Source: Saccoglossus kowalevskii (Eukaryota > Hemichordata > Enteropneusta > Harrimaniidae). Taken from it: 64,000 nt of DNA. The notes under the pieces are model-generated. The model was not told the DNA's origin. It did no database searches and saw only the letters and a list, made by a program, of their open reading frames with translations. This document shows, piece after piece, positions 48,850 through 60,170 of the stretch. Made by a program: the position numbers and the translations under genes. Each line of letters opens with the position of its first letter. Within the stretch, counting starts at the first letter, position 1. Location of the stretch: contig NW_003109983.1 of NCBI RefSeq assembly GCF_000003605.2, positions 90,974 through 154,973 on the forward strand, read 5' to 3'.

Positions 48850-49447
48850 CCTGTCGCGGCCATTATGCTCATCTAATGATCCAGCTAATTAATTCAATTA
48901 CACTTGTCTCACACTATTTGAAATCTAGTTTATCCAAAGCAATGTTGTCTCATAGATAGAAGCGAAACAATATCTACTGTTTAAAAGTCTAACAAAATAC
49001 ACTCCGAACCATTTTTGAATGTGTGTTACAGCTGGCGCTTACAAATGGATCAATTGGAAACCACTATAATCATACCAATAATCACCTGGAAATTTGCCCA
49101 TGAACGTGGTCTGCATGTCACTGTATGCTTCACGCTCTATGCGTAACTAACATACAAGCTTATTTGATTTAAAAAAAATAAATAAATGCAAAATGTGCGT
49201 ATATCCAAATTTTTTTAATACGCCGAGCTCATTATTAAAGCGAACGATCCCGTTCACTATCTGCTATTGCGTAATTATTGCATAGGAAAAATAATCTTTC
49301 CTTGTAGCTTTGCTTGCTCCCAGTCAACGCTTACGGCGATCTGCGTGATATGAGTATGAAGATTCAACTTTGAATAGCGCCCTCTTGGACGAAATGCTCA
49401 TTATTGCTCTTGCTGAATTCTTGCTCATACGACCATGAATCAAGAGT
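48850..49447. other. Spacer with one small exon-like frame
   Basis: At 49045 an ATG in good context (AAATGG) opens 33 codons, including a hydrophobic TTIIIIPIIT and HERGLHVTVCF. The frame could end at a donor-like TATGC|GTAACT or at the overlapping TAA. It is too short to call. The rest is AT-rich. Confidence 0.3.
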
Positions 49448-49616
49448 ATTTGCATGCTTCGCTCATAAACGGCATAAACCAACCACGACCCCGACATACG
49501 AGCTTAATCAGCTCACTCCGCAGCGCGTGTATTGTGTTATATACAAGCTACACTCCCTAAAACTCGACGCTGTCCGTAGTTAACAACGCCGTGTGAGCGA
49601 ACCACCACAAGGCGAC
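49448..49616 (+). promoter_or_regulatory. Possible promoter plus non-coding leader exon
   Basis: An octamer ATTTGCAT (49448-49455, POU-factor type) is followed by a TATA-like TATATAC (49538-49544) about 90 bases on. After a further 70 bases of G+C- and CpG-rich sequence comes a strong donor, GAC|GTGAGTA, at 49617. Octamer, TATA, short leader and donor in this order is what a transcription start with an untranslated first exon looks like. No ATG precedes the donor in the predicted leader. Direct evidence of transcription is lacking. Confidence 0.3.
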
Positions 49617-51325
49617 GTGAGTAGCCACTGATTTTGATTTTCTTTTATTTGAAATGTGCATATACTGATCGGAGTGTTAGGTGTTCGGCTGAAAGACGAT
49701 TCATCTGAATAAAAGCAGCCGGTCTATGTCTGTGAGCGTCTCATACCATAATGGGAAAATGTTTTATGAACAGGATAGAAATTTGACCCCAAGTATTTGA
49801 AATTCGGTATTATAGATGACGCGTAATACAGAGACATTTAGAAATACAGTGCGCTGAAATACGATTCAACGATGTTTTCGCTTTATGTCTGTCTTCAATT
49901 CACAGTCACTATATATGCTGTACAGTCATCTGCAGGTGTTTTCGCCGGTGAATGCTGGTACACTTGATATCTTGTGGATAGCGTTTCATGTAGCTTTTGA
50001 AATCTGTTGTTCTGATGTACGTAAAAATTACATCCGATCACTAAGCACTATTTGATTCGCCAAACAACAGCCGTCAGACTGGCCAATAGTTCATTATTAA
50101 GAGTATCGTGAATAATACATTAAATCATTTTACGTAAGCCTTGTTCCTGTCATGTTTCCAGAAATAAAAAAAAAAAAAAACGCGCAGATGATATTACTTT
50201 GAAAAGATGCCATTTACTGTTTACAGTAATATAACTGAAGGCCGGGTTAGTACGGCAAACCTAACCGTACAGTTTTATCACACAAAAGAAACGAAACTGT
50301 CTAAAATATAAATTACGTCCGAATTTCGCTTACAATTACTAATCGTTTTGACTAATGGAATATACGCATATCTGTTTAAAATGTTACTTCGTGTTAATTT
50401 ATAGAGCTTCTGTAACGCCACATCCGTCTAGATGTTTCTAAAAATATTTAACCACAATACCATTGTATTGCATACAAACTTACATGCAAACAAAAGATGT
50501 TTAAAATTCCTGTTCCTACAGTCTAAAATTATTGTATTCGTTGTAACAAGGCTGAAAATGCAATTTGTGACGTAATGTGATATGTTCTGTGTCTCCATAC
50601 TTTGTAATCAAATTCCCGTCAATCTTATTATGACATATGTGTGTTATCGCTAAGTCAGCTAATAGCATTTTGTTGTCTTTACAAAAAATCTCTAAAATTA
50701 TCAATAACAATTAGATTAATTTTAATATTCCCAGGTGTTTCAGAGGTCTATACGTTTGATATACAGCCGCATTTGTGTGAGACGTACTTTAAATTTCTGC
50801 CAACCTCAACATCTCCGCGCATATTAATGTGTTTCATTCATGTCTAGCGGGCGATTTGTCAAAAATTGTGAAGCGAGCACGGTTAGAATTACTCAAAAAA
50901 AAAACGTAATTACGTGACCAATGCATTCGCCAAACCGTAAATATAGTGATATTGTAAGAATAACTATATTTCTCAGTCGCAACAGGGTAAATTAACGGTG
51001 ATCGGCATCCATGCACGACACTACAATATCAGATTCATTACACACATATAGTAATTTTCATTTTTCGTTGCCAAAGGTGTGAAAAAAAAATAAAACGAAA
51101 ATTACTGCACTCGTCGAGTAAATCTGACAATGTTGCTCACGCATGTGAAATCATCAATATATCTATATGCAAATTTAATATACATATATGGGTATAATAT
51201 TATTATGGATGTAAATTGTGTGCTTAGAAAGATGCGCAAACACAATTTTTTTGCACAACCACGCATTTATCATAACGCGTGAAATCAACTAATTTATACA
51301 AATTTTATAGGACATATACAGTACT

Positions 51326-51328
<3 letters not shown>

Positions 51329-51370
<42 letters not shown>
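51329..51370 (+). repeat. (AT)n microsatellite
   Basis: About 41 bases of uninterrupted AT. Confidence 0.95.
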
Positions 51371-51372
<2 letters not shown>

Positions 51373-51861
51373 CAATATCATTGATTTTATTTGTCGATAC
51401 AGGACTCGAGACTCTTTGATTCACTTCAAATTGATCATATTTTTGACAACAAATTGATGTGTTGGGTAATACACCAGTCAAATAGCATGTGCTGGCATTA
51501 ACACATGTCAATGATATGTATATACTAAGTCGCGAATCGAGGGGCAACACATGTGAGATACACAACTAAATCTAAAATGCATTTAATGATAATGTAGGAC
51601 AACTATGCATTTAAATCATTCTGTGTCTGTTATTGTGATAACGAATCAGGACATAATAGATTGCGAATTGTGTGTGTTAATGTAAATTGTGAAATAACTT
51701 ACAGAATTACTGAAATCGAATCCCTTGATGATTATTTATATGGGATAGCAATGTGTTTCCACCATATTGGATTTGGCAAAGGATTATGCGTTGAAAACTG
51801 AACTATAGAGAGCTATTTTGGAATCTCATATATTATCTCATATAATAAAACATAACTTAAA

Positions 51862-51880
51862 ATGAATGAATGAATGAATG
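51862..51880 (+). repeat. (GAAT)n short repeat
   Basis: Four to five units of ATGA/GAAT. Confidence 0.85.
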
Positions 51881-52510
51881 GAAATCAATTATACTTACCC
51901 ATATGTAAGGTTTCTACAGATAGACAGATTGGAGTAAATACAATAAGAGCTCTTTAAAAAAAATCTTTCCAATGAAATTACTTGACAGTCCGACAATATA
52001 ACCACACAATAAAACGACATTGCTTGAAAACAGGAGAGGTTCACAGTTTATGTAGGCACGGGGTTGTATGGAAAAGATACAAGACCATTAGTACTAATGA
52101 TTAGATCATTAAGATTTTACCCGAGGTCAAATAGTGATTACCCCTCGCTGTATATCAGAATCAAGCGAACACTGCGCGTGAATGCAGCCATGCACTAATT
52201 CGATGATCTGGCCTTGATCAGTATTTGTCAGCCAAGGTTTAGTTATCCGGCCGTCGCCGCACCATTATACCTTGGCAGAATTCCCACTGCAAACTTGTAT
52301 TCATCGTAGTCGAAAAAATCAACCACACAACGGCGCGTGCTCTGGTGCGTTTCAATGGTAAATGGGTAAATAGAACACAAAGTCAAGCGTTGTTACGCGT
52401 TTCCATGTGATATTGAACGAGTTTTTAGGTTAAGCTATGACGTGATATACGATGGAAAAATGTATTGGTTTAAATTCAAGTTCAATTTAACTGTAGTCAC
52501 TATCACGTAC

Positions 52511-52585
52511 AGGTTTGTGGGGACCGCCATGAATGGTCGTCTCCGGCGAAATCGTGGGAATTAAACGATGGCGTTGACCCGGCCA
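52511..52585 (-). CDS. Candidate internal exon (75 bases)
   Basis: On the minus strand a segment bounded by acceptor-like TGTTGCAAAAG and donor ACCT|GTACGT is open. It encodes a peptide containing PSFNSHDFAGDDHSWRSPQ, which is hydrophilic and protein-like. G+C is about half, well above background. A second frame of the same strand is also open, so frame choice is uncertain. No domain recognised. The adjacent 52608-52844 region is open on both strands and may be related. Confidence 0.25.
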
Positions 52586-52589
52586 CTTT

Positions 52590-53965
52590 TGCAACAGTGC
52601 GATATGAATGAATCAAGTAATAATGTGCGATATGAATGAATTGATGTATAATATTAATCCACTAAAAATAAATGTTCTGGTCAATTCAATTGTTGCATCG
52701 GAAACAAGGTTCATAGGAAAAGCACACGGGTTGAATTTATTAACGATATATGGTCGTCCGAAGATACCCGTTTGTTTCACGGCAACAGGCTGTGCGTTGA
52801 AATTCACAATATCATCGTTATTTTTTTTTCAACAATCACTTTAATTTGCACACTCAGTGGACATTTTTGGAAATGAGATTATAATTATTTGATGCCATTC
52901 CTGTAAGTCAATATTATAGAAATATATATATGACCCGATCTGTTCATAAATTACAGCCAATTTATGACGTCTTTGACTACTGAGAGGTCAATAGGCAAAT
53001 AATCGACCGCGCGGATCTGATTGGCTGATAAGGCAACGAGGGGTATGGTATGTTTGTTTAAGTAGTGCCATAAAACCACTCCTAGATGAAAACACACCTC
53101 CCTATACCTAGTGAAAGCAAAAACGGTTTTACGCTCCAAGCCCCAAATAATGGTAAATGTAAACGTTCAAATGAATGCTGACACGTTTTTGTACGAGTGC
53201 TGGTCGCACTGAAAATCGTACGAGACAGAAATAAAAACCGTATTTTAGTGCGCTTATAGCGGATATACGCAATAGGTTAAGTTCATCAAAATACGTGCAC
53301 ATGTAATACAAAATGCTTCAATAAATGAGTGACTGTGTTTGATTTTGTTTTAGATGTACGTGCTAGTGTTTAGAAATTCTGGAGCCGAGGCAGCAACTTG
53401 ACGCATCTGGGAAAGTTCGAAGTCTCATTAAAAAAGCGATAAAATCGACTACTACCTAACGAACCTTTGCCTAAATAAGTGTGCAAAGATGACATAAATC
53501 TGATCAGTGGGTCATAACTTAGTTTGTAATCTATAAAAGTCATTATCATGGTCTCCCCACGGTAAGGTAGGGATAGTTTCAAGCGTTTAATTGATCATGG
53601 TTCTCATAAAAACAATTTGTGTTATTAGAATTACATTAACAACATGCATATATGAGCGCTAAGATAGACAGTAACTTGCCATTAGCTACGGGGAATAAAT
53701 GTGGTCTGTGTCAAATGCAGATGGATCACAGAAAGCGGCCGATCACAATATTGTCAAGTGTAGTTTTGTTTTATGGTTTTGTTGTATGCTTACAGTAATA
53801 AGGCGAATTGTCGATAACATAACGATCGCGCCACAGGATTTCCAAACACAAATAAAACGTTAATGATTGCATTTTTGTTTTGTTTAGTATAATTTGGTTT
53901 CCCTGTTGAAAACAATCAATTTCAAATATATTCAAGGATATTGGTACACATATGGTGATTGGTGA
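52590..53965. other. Mixed-composition DNA, no supported gene
   Basis: Two-strand open frames at 52608-52844 and several short ones near 53000-53580 carry no recognisable motif. Confidence 0.4.
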
Positions 53966-53969
53966 TCTT

Positions 53970-54614
53970 GGTTATTTGCATAAATTTGAGCTAATTTGTT
54001 TTACGTGCTGTAATTTGATCATCTACCATCCTAAGAAGTCTGAATGTCTACTTTATTCCTTGGAAGCGTGCTCTTTTAAGCAGTATAATTCCGCCCGTAT
54101 ATCTTGGTGACTCTGAGCTTAACATTTTCCATGAGCATGTTTATCTAGGATATGTTGTTACTGATAATTGTATGGATCATGGGGAGATAAAAAGACAGAT
54201 TCGACCACTCTACGGCAGAGCCAATATAGAGCTTCGACAATTTCCCTAGCTGCAGTAGCGATGTTAAAATTACATTGTTTCGAATCTTTTGTTCTAACAT
54301 GTATTGTTCACAGCTTTGGTTTCAACATAATCGTATTGATAAGTAAGTATTCATGATGTCCGTGTTACATATGGGCTGCCATGGGAATGTAGTGCTAGTG
54401 GTATGTGTGTCTTCTGTAGCTTTCCTACATTTGACGAAACATGCTTTTTCACTCAATATCCGTCTTACTAAAAGTAATTATAAGATTGTTGTAGTGTTTT
54501 TATCACCTGACACGCTTTTATGTCGAAGTTGTATGTTCTGTACCGTAAACCCAGCTACATAAACAGCGGTTCACCACATCTACACTTTTCTACTGCATAT
54601 CCTGCAATGAACAG
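53970..54614 (+). mobile_element. LINE (CR1/Jockey group) reverse transcriptase fragment
   Basis: This covers the C-terminal third of a non-LTR reverse transcriptase, in pieces. At 54018-54056 IIYHPKKSECLLY matches the usual YNPKKS-x-C element after the catalytic region. At 54066-54246 a second frame gives PPVYLGDSELNIF, HVYLGYVVTDN and GEIKRQIRPLYGRANI, matching the thumb motifs (KYLGV.IT, IKRQ-R-LY-RAN). At 54251-54343 a third frame gives CSSDVKITLFRIFCSNMYC then SQLW, the next conserved block. From 54353 another frame continues with the weakly conserved tail (HAFSLNIRLTKSNYKIVVV). At least three frameshifts separate these, plus in-frame stops, so it is long dead. The catalytic FADD region is not present upstream: the copy is 5' truncated. 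A short 3' untranslated region leads to the (AAT)n tract. Confidence 0.8.

Positions 54615-54702
<88 letters not shown>
54615..54702 (+). repeat. (AAT)n microsatellite, probable LINE 3' tail
   Basis: 88 bases of uninterrupted ATA/AAT units, the longest microsatellite in the window. It begins about 50 bases after the last open piece of the LINE on the same strand. Several LINE groups end in short tandem repeats, so it probably grew from the element's 3' end. Confidence 0.9.
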
Positions 54703-54703
<1 letters not shown>

Positions 54704-54704
54704 T

Positions 54705-56115
54705 ACTACTGTAAGTAAGATTTAAACAATGTCAAATTTGACTTCTGTTATTGCATGACAATATGAACTGTTGATGTATTATCTGTCAATTAATCATACA
54801 GATAAACAAAATGTTACATATCAATCAGCGCATTAAATAATTCACATATCGAGAATAGTGTGGATATTCAGCCTAATTCCCCGGATTCATGTCAAGGGTC
54901 CTTGTATCGCTAATCAGTTTTGTTATCGTTCTGCTCACATCACGAATGCACACACGATGACGTTCACCCGTCCACAATTTGGAAGCAAGTCCTTGTCGCG
55001 CAAAATATGGAAGCGATTTTTTTTATTGACATATCTAACTTAGACGTCAGTACAGACGAGTTGATTAATCCGTCTGTTATACGAGACATTGTTTCATGAC
55101 GGAAGTCTGTAGTTTAGAAACAGATTGCATCCATCGTGGTGTTTCATAAAACTTCATTAAATGGAATGTCTAGACTGTTTAAAATGTAATAAAAATTGAC
55201 AAACAACAACCGAGTATTTGTTTAAAAATATTAATGACCATCTTCCAAATCTTCATATTATATATAAAGACATCAGATTTCTACAAAAATAAATGAATAT
55301 ATTAAGAATAAAACTTACTTTTCTTTAGCTGCAAACTGTTTTTGTGTGCGAGCTTAACCATGGCACACACGTCGCGACAGTAGAACACTGAAACAATGAG
55401 TGTTCAAGTGAGAGTATAGCAATTAAAATAATACGCCAACGTTTGAGCATTAATATGATTCTACCAGGCATCACCATGTGATAAATTGCTGTTACGAGTT
55501 ATTCCGAAGATAAACGAAGTTATAGCCATAATGAATTGGCAGGAAGTTCATGAGGAAAAATTGCATATCTTAAATCTGCCACAAATAGATTTAAAACAAT
55601 AATTTAACAGCTTGTGTGCGGGGTCCTAACTAGTTTAAAGTTATACATTTGTGTAACAGAGGAATAATTCAGCCTGACGGGCACCAATATAGGTCAATGC
55701 AATTATGTATATTATATAAATAAAAAACAGGAAAGAAAACCGTCCAATTTTACACATACAACACCACTCATGAACTATGTTAAACCATTATGACAGTTTA
55801 ATAATTAAAACAAAAATTATGTTTGGTATGGCAATATTTTAATGTTAAAGTCGGTCATCACCAGACACCAACGCAAATACACGTTTAGGAAGAGTAGAAG
55901 GTGACAACATATACGACACACGCCACAGTCATGTCGGTCATGAAAAAAACAAAAGAGGGAGTGATCACATAAATAAACTGGGCAGGAAAATAATAGATTC
56001 TATAAATTAACAAGCATGGTATAATAACTGACAGCGCAGGACAAAGTAGTGTCATGTCGTGGTGATGTTAGAACAATATAGCCACCAGCGGTGTATGTCA
56101 CCTGAGTGAATGCCA
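54705..56115. other. AT-rich DNA, no supported gene
   Basis: A G+C-richer patch at 54870-55020 is open on the plus strand (61 codons) but unrecognised. The rest is background. Confidence 0.45.
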
Positions 56116-56117
56116 TT

Positions 56118-56366
56118 TTACTGTCTTCTGAATCGAGAATGCACTTTCGCAACTGCATCATCGGATTTCCTTTCTCTTTCCATTGGACTTAGGACTTCGA
56201 TGTTAATTGTCGGGTTAGTCCATGGTAGTACGTGGATCTGATTTCTCATCGGGTTTCTGGGTTTTCTCTCGGTGAAGCGTGGACTCTCTTCGCCAGTTAA
56301 AGTCATGAGCAGGAACCTCGAAAAACACCCGACGGAAAAGTATGCACCAGCCATGAATCCACACAC
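56118..56366 (-). CDS. Candidate terminal exon, hydrophilic C-terminus
   Basis: G+C is near half in this block against about a third around it. The minus strand is open for 82 codons to TAA at 56118-56120. The peptide is clearly hydrophilic beyond residue 20 (TGEESPRFTERKPRNPMRN, LPWTNPTINIEVLSP, then SDDAVAKVHSRFRRQ at the end), as in a soluble or cytoplasmic tail. A T-rich acceptor (GTTTTTCGAG) falls at about 56307 and would start the exon at GTTCCTG. A second frame of the same strand is also open after it, and the plus strand has a 65-codon frame, so frame choice is not certain. No domain recognised. Confidence 0.35.
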   Translation of the reverse strand: MCGFMAGAYFSVGCFSRFLLMTLTGEESPRFTERKPRNPMRNQIHVLPWTNPTINIEVLSPMERERKSDDAVAKVHSRFRRQ

Positions 56367-56634
56367 ACAGTCATTGTATCAATTGTTATTTAGTTTACAT
56401 CACCTGTACATTCATCACCCAGATACCAGTAAGTCTGTATGCAAATATGCGCTCAATTGCTGGCTATAAATTTTACCTATCGGTATGAGCTGTTATCAGC
56501 TCAATAAATAATTACATAAATAAATATCTCATGTACAACAGACAATTCTTTTTTTATCACTACAATCTAGGTACCACGTGACATCACCATTGCAATATTT
56601 TACATGGAAATGCACTGAGTATGATACGATAGGA

Positions 56635-56705
56635 CGCGATTTATCCTCGTGATATTCGAGGAGCACTGGGTTATAGATTCGAACGTCGTCATCGCTGACT
56701 ATGTA
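56635..56705 (+). mobile_element. tRNA-like SINE head, family S2
   Basis: GAGCACTGGGTTATAGATTC followed by GAACGTCGTCATCGCTGACT resembles the 15763-15850 head (GCATCAGATGGGATTACTAG, then TTCGACGTCCGTTGTCGACT). The B box GATTCGAACGTC is at 56676-56687. Too diverged to delimit the body. Confidence 0.4.
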
Positions 56706-56709
56706 TATT

Positions 56710-58190
56710 AATTAGTTTTGAGGAAGAGTAAAACAACACTTTTAATGGAATAATAATAAATTGCCTAATTCAATTATCCATATTACAATATTTCCAATTG
56801 ATTTTTTCAGCGGCAGTGTTCTACCAATTAACTTTTCAATTATATTACAACCGTACTTGCCATTGGGTCATTAGTCTCGTTTCATAAATAAAACGACAAC
56901 TTTGCAACATACAACGCTGTTTTGCTTGCAATATTATAATACTATTTTTCAAAACTGCTGGAACATAAACAAAAACAAATTGATGCAGATCTTTACACTT
57001 GCGTCCAAAAACACCAGACCAGCGGAACTATAAATAATTCGATTAAGAGGTAAGCACTACCCAACAAAGCTGGTCCTTCATAACTCTGATCTAAACGCTA
57101 AATATTCGAGTTCCCGTTATTGACAAACGAAAATTCACTTAAAAATTTTAAACTTTTATCGTGCGAGATGTCCGGATGGATTCAACGAGGAGTTCATTAA
57201 CTACCTCAGGTGTTTCAGAACTTCCTCGAGGTAGTTTTAGAGCTACTTCAGGGTTTTCCGAGAGCTGCTACATAAACCATCGCCATACTTGATAGTTATT
57301 CCCTGCGAATAATGACCCCACATTTCAATAGTGTAATTAACGAGCAAGTCTGTAAAAGTATAAGATAAATATGGACATTTACCTGACCGAGACTCATGAA
57401 GTGGCCATCAAATTTCCATTAACAAATGAGGAGAGATACAATAACTAAAATTGACCATGGTTTTATGCGATTTAGCCATTTTTACAGCTCAATCGTAGTT
57501 TGCAACCAAAAAAAGTAAAAAAAGTAGGGGAAGTGTAACTCTGAATATTTGTAACACGATAACAGGTTACAATATACTCAACTTATGAATAATAAATGCC
57601 TGACGATTTATCTTACAGCTAAGGTATTTTTAGCTTTGGTAAATTAAAATCTGTTATCTTTTACATTGCACCAGTTTGTTTTCGTTGTTTTCTAATCCTG
57701 TAGATGACAATAAACTAACATAATCTTTGATGCTTTTGCGAAATCACAGGCTTTAAATATGACGACTAGGTGAAATGTACGTACGAATTAGGGCTGTATT
57801 ACTGCTCTTTGTTCCCAATGTATGATACTCAATTACACAGACGTTATGAGTTGTGTAACCTTGCCTGTGAAGATAAACTTTGGAATGATGAGTGAGCACA
57901 CCTGATGCAGGCATTCATGTATTACTGGTTACTTGTCGCATTTCTTCACCAATCATTCGCCTATCTTAGTCATTGAAGCTTGAGTGATTTTGGATTCTTG
58001 GGAATAGCAAATAAAAATGAATCTCTGAAGAATTGAGGAGAAATCTGCATCTAATTTTTAGACTTCTATGAGTGAATCATGCGATGAGTCCTAGAACTTT
58101 AACTCAGTAGTTCTACAACCTTAGGGTGCGGTTCTTAAACTACTTCCACGTTAGGGTTAATCTCCGTCAACGACATTGACGACAGTTTTC
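56710..58190. other. AT-rich DNA, no supported gene
   Basis: Contains the small nested inverted repeat at 57199-57272. Otherwise background. Confidence 0.5.
57199..57272. repeat. Nested inverted and direct repeats with CTACCTCA
   Basis: AACTACCTC at 57199 is mirrored by GAGGTAGTT at 57228-57236. That in turn pairs, with one G-T mismatch, with CTACTTC at 57243. ACTACCTCAGG and GCTACTTCAGG are direct repeats 43 bases apart. The plus strand contains CTACCTCA, the 8-base complement of the let-7 seed. No let-7 precursor is present. Confidence 0.5.
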
Positions 58191-58194
58191 AGTT

Positions 58195-58300
58195 TCTTTG
58201 TTCACACCGGAGCCAGTAGCAATGTATCCCGCGACGGAAATAGAATCCCATCACTAAACGCAAACAGCCGTGCAGGCACGAATATCGTTTTTGCAGCCAC
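58195..58300 (-). mobile_element. Possible SINE head, family S2 (minus)
   Basis: Read on the minus strand, GATGGGATTCTATTTCCGTC resembles the GATGGGATTACTAGTTCGACGTC part of the 15763 copy, with a G+C-rich context. The B box is degraded. Confidence 0.3.
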
Positions 58301-58309
58301 TTAAGCTGT

Positions 58310-58920
58310 TATCTTCTCACCAATTACTAACAGTTGAAAAACATCTACTAAACAGTTATCACGAGATTACACACTTGTACACAGACGCAATAGGAATCGC
58401 GATACTCTTGCAATAACATCATACTGTCACAAAAGTAATATTGTGCTTGGGGAAGTTTGACTCGCTTGGCCAATTACACCGTAGATATACCAGGTTCGAC
58501 CCAAATAAATACGTTTTAGTTCATTACAGATAGTATAGCTTCACTCATCCAAACGACCAGCAGAGGTAACGTCTCGCTGCCCACTTCTCTTATAAAATCG
58601 TACCATGCAGCACAGGGGCTGTGCATGGAGGTATGGAGCTTTTTATACACACCGTGGCGTTGGCGTTATGTATATACATTTTTTTATGTACCTCTTGGTG
58701 TTGTAAAAAAATCGCTTTGACAAGCTGGTTTACTTAATACTGTACGCAGATATTACGTACCACATTAATCGTAGAGTCACCAGAAAGAAAGGGTTGTGAA
58801 GTGCTTTTATGTATTGAGCATGTAAAATCAAATAGCGGACATGTCTTCAATCATTTATTTCATAAGTAACACATAGTGAAACCGTTCGTGAAAAATGTGT
58901 AGGTTTGGTGGGAAATAAAC
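58310..58920. other. Spacer with a weak TATA and small hairpin
   Basis: TTATAAAAT near 58589 is followed about 20 bases on by a GCACAGGGGCTGTGC hairpin and an ATG in good context at 58626. That ATG opens only 31 codons (MEVWSFLYTPWRWRYV...). Not enough for a gene call. Confidence 0.3.
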
Positions 58921-58924
58921 TCGT

Positions 58925-59162
58925 TTACGAGAATGAACATATCGCGTTCAGAATACATGACATTCTGCAGCATTGTGTGTATGACATAAAAATGTACAAA
59001 CAAGACAATAATAGTGTCGTTTTCTCGCAGACGTTTCGGCTCTTAACTTTTACTTTGCAATAAGTGCTCAATAATCCTGTATGTAGATGCGTTATCACGA
59101 CGCCATAGTCTTCAACAAAAGAGTCATTAATAAATAATTTCGAATTACTCATTTCCGGCGAA
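58925..59162 (-). CDS. Candidate exon after a strong polypyrimidine acceptor
   Basis: On the minus strand CCCAGTTTTTTTTTTACTTT then CTTAG is the best-looking splice acceptor in the window. After it the frame is open for about 78 codons to TAA at 58925. The first half is protein-like (SPEMSNSKLFINDSFVEDYG, then VVITHLHTGLLSTYCK). The second half becomes Cys/Leu-rich and more random. A donor-like CAAA|GTAAAA after TYCK may be the true end. KLFINDSFVE loosely recalls the N-terminal KLFIN-x-x-[FW]-V of aldehyde dehydrogenases, but the next residues do not fit, so I do not assign it. Confidence 0.3.
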
Positions 59163-59204
59163 CTAAGAAAGTAAAAAAAAAACTGGGCGGCAGGGACATT
59201 CACA

Positions 59205-60165
59205 CGCTATCAGCTCTGCCATTTGGACACAAGTACCCGCACGTAAACAACGAAGATTTGATCTGAAAATGCAGTTACAATCGTATTTCGTAGGACATCC
59301 CCAGGTGTCTCTCAAGTACACATTAACCTTCGCGTTCATGAATGTGCATATTTGGTTTGAACTCCGCAAATGACTTTTATTTCAAATCTTGTTTACTACG
59401 CTGTCCATCACATTTTATTTAACTCGAATTTTGCTGCTCGATTAATGAGCCCAATGTATGTAGCTAAGAAATTATCAGCACCACTTTTGCTAACACAATA
59501 ATTATGTGTCAGGTTTGATGATTTTAACAAGCTGCACTTGTCGTTCCCATGTTGTCATTACGGATAAACATTTGGAGCAACGAATATATACCGGCCTTGT
59601 ACATATAGATATACGATCACAAGACTGAAGCATTGCACAACCTATCACAGGAAATCGGTTAACCTGGACACTGCTCCCACGATCTCACTACCCGCGACGT
59701 TTAAGTGACGTTTAAGTGTAAAGTAAACTTTATATCAAAACTAATGGCTGTTAACACTAACAGTGTGTCGCGGATCGGAGAGCAAGACAAAAGAGCGATT
59801 ATTCGCAATAACCATCAATAACTCATCCGACCTGTACACCTTAAAGCGACAACTCTCATTGCTCATATGCATTGCCCCCCCCCCCCCGTAAATTGAGCTA
59901 TTTACGTCTCTATGTTGCCCGCATTTTTGGTGATTAAATAGATCTTCGGGAATTGCACCACCCACACAAAAAGAGATAAATAAGTTCTTTAGTTTTGTTT
60001 CGGGCTGGCTTATGCTGCAATAAGGTGCATATATGACCATTGTTCAATATATTACTGAGAACGATAACGTCTCTATTCTTATCGATGCAAATGTAAGAAA
60101 ACATTTCTGATAAAAGCTATTCAATTAAAATGCACATTCACATGTCAAATTCAGATCTATCTAAA
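59205..60165. other. G+C-richer spacer, no supported gene
   Basis: Two minus-strand frames are notable but unsupported. One at 59163-59369 carries eight Cys in about 42 residues. One at 59741-60040 (99 codons) reads through the C13 tract as poly-Gly. Either could be chance in G+C-richer sequence. Confidence 0.35.
59875..59887 (+). repeat. C13 homopolymer run
   Basis: Thirteen consecutive C residues. Confidence 0.9.
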
Positions 60166-60170
60166 TTAAG

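Larger units (their letters stand above)
49620..52510. other. AT-rich DNA, no supported gene
   Basis: This would be the intron of the putative leader exon if that exists. A (TA)n tract and a (GAAT)n tract are listed separately. G+C rises from about 52150, before the candidate exon at 52511. Confidence 0.45.

Noticed and set aside
49045-49146. Glycosyltransferase-like exon (HERGLHVTV)
   Set aside because: A single short motif in a 33-codon frame; chance is an adequate explanation.
57199-57272. let-7 microRNA precursor
   Set aside because: GAGGTAG is present, but the rest of the mature let-7 sequence is absent and the arms are too short for a precursor.
59163-59369. Cys-rich (8 Cys) small secreted protein on the minus strand
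   Set aside because: No signal peptide, the end runs into a T10 tract that looks like a splice acceptor, and spacing of Cys fits no family I know.
59741-60040. 99-codon minus-strand gene
   Set aside because: The frame passes through the C13 homopolymer as poly-Gly and has no start context, motif or splice support; the plus strand is also open in part.
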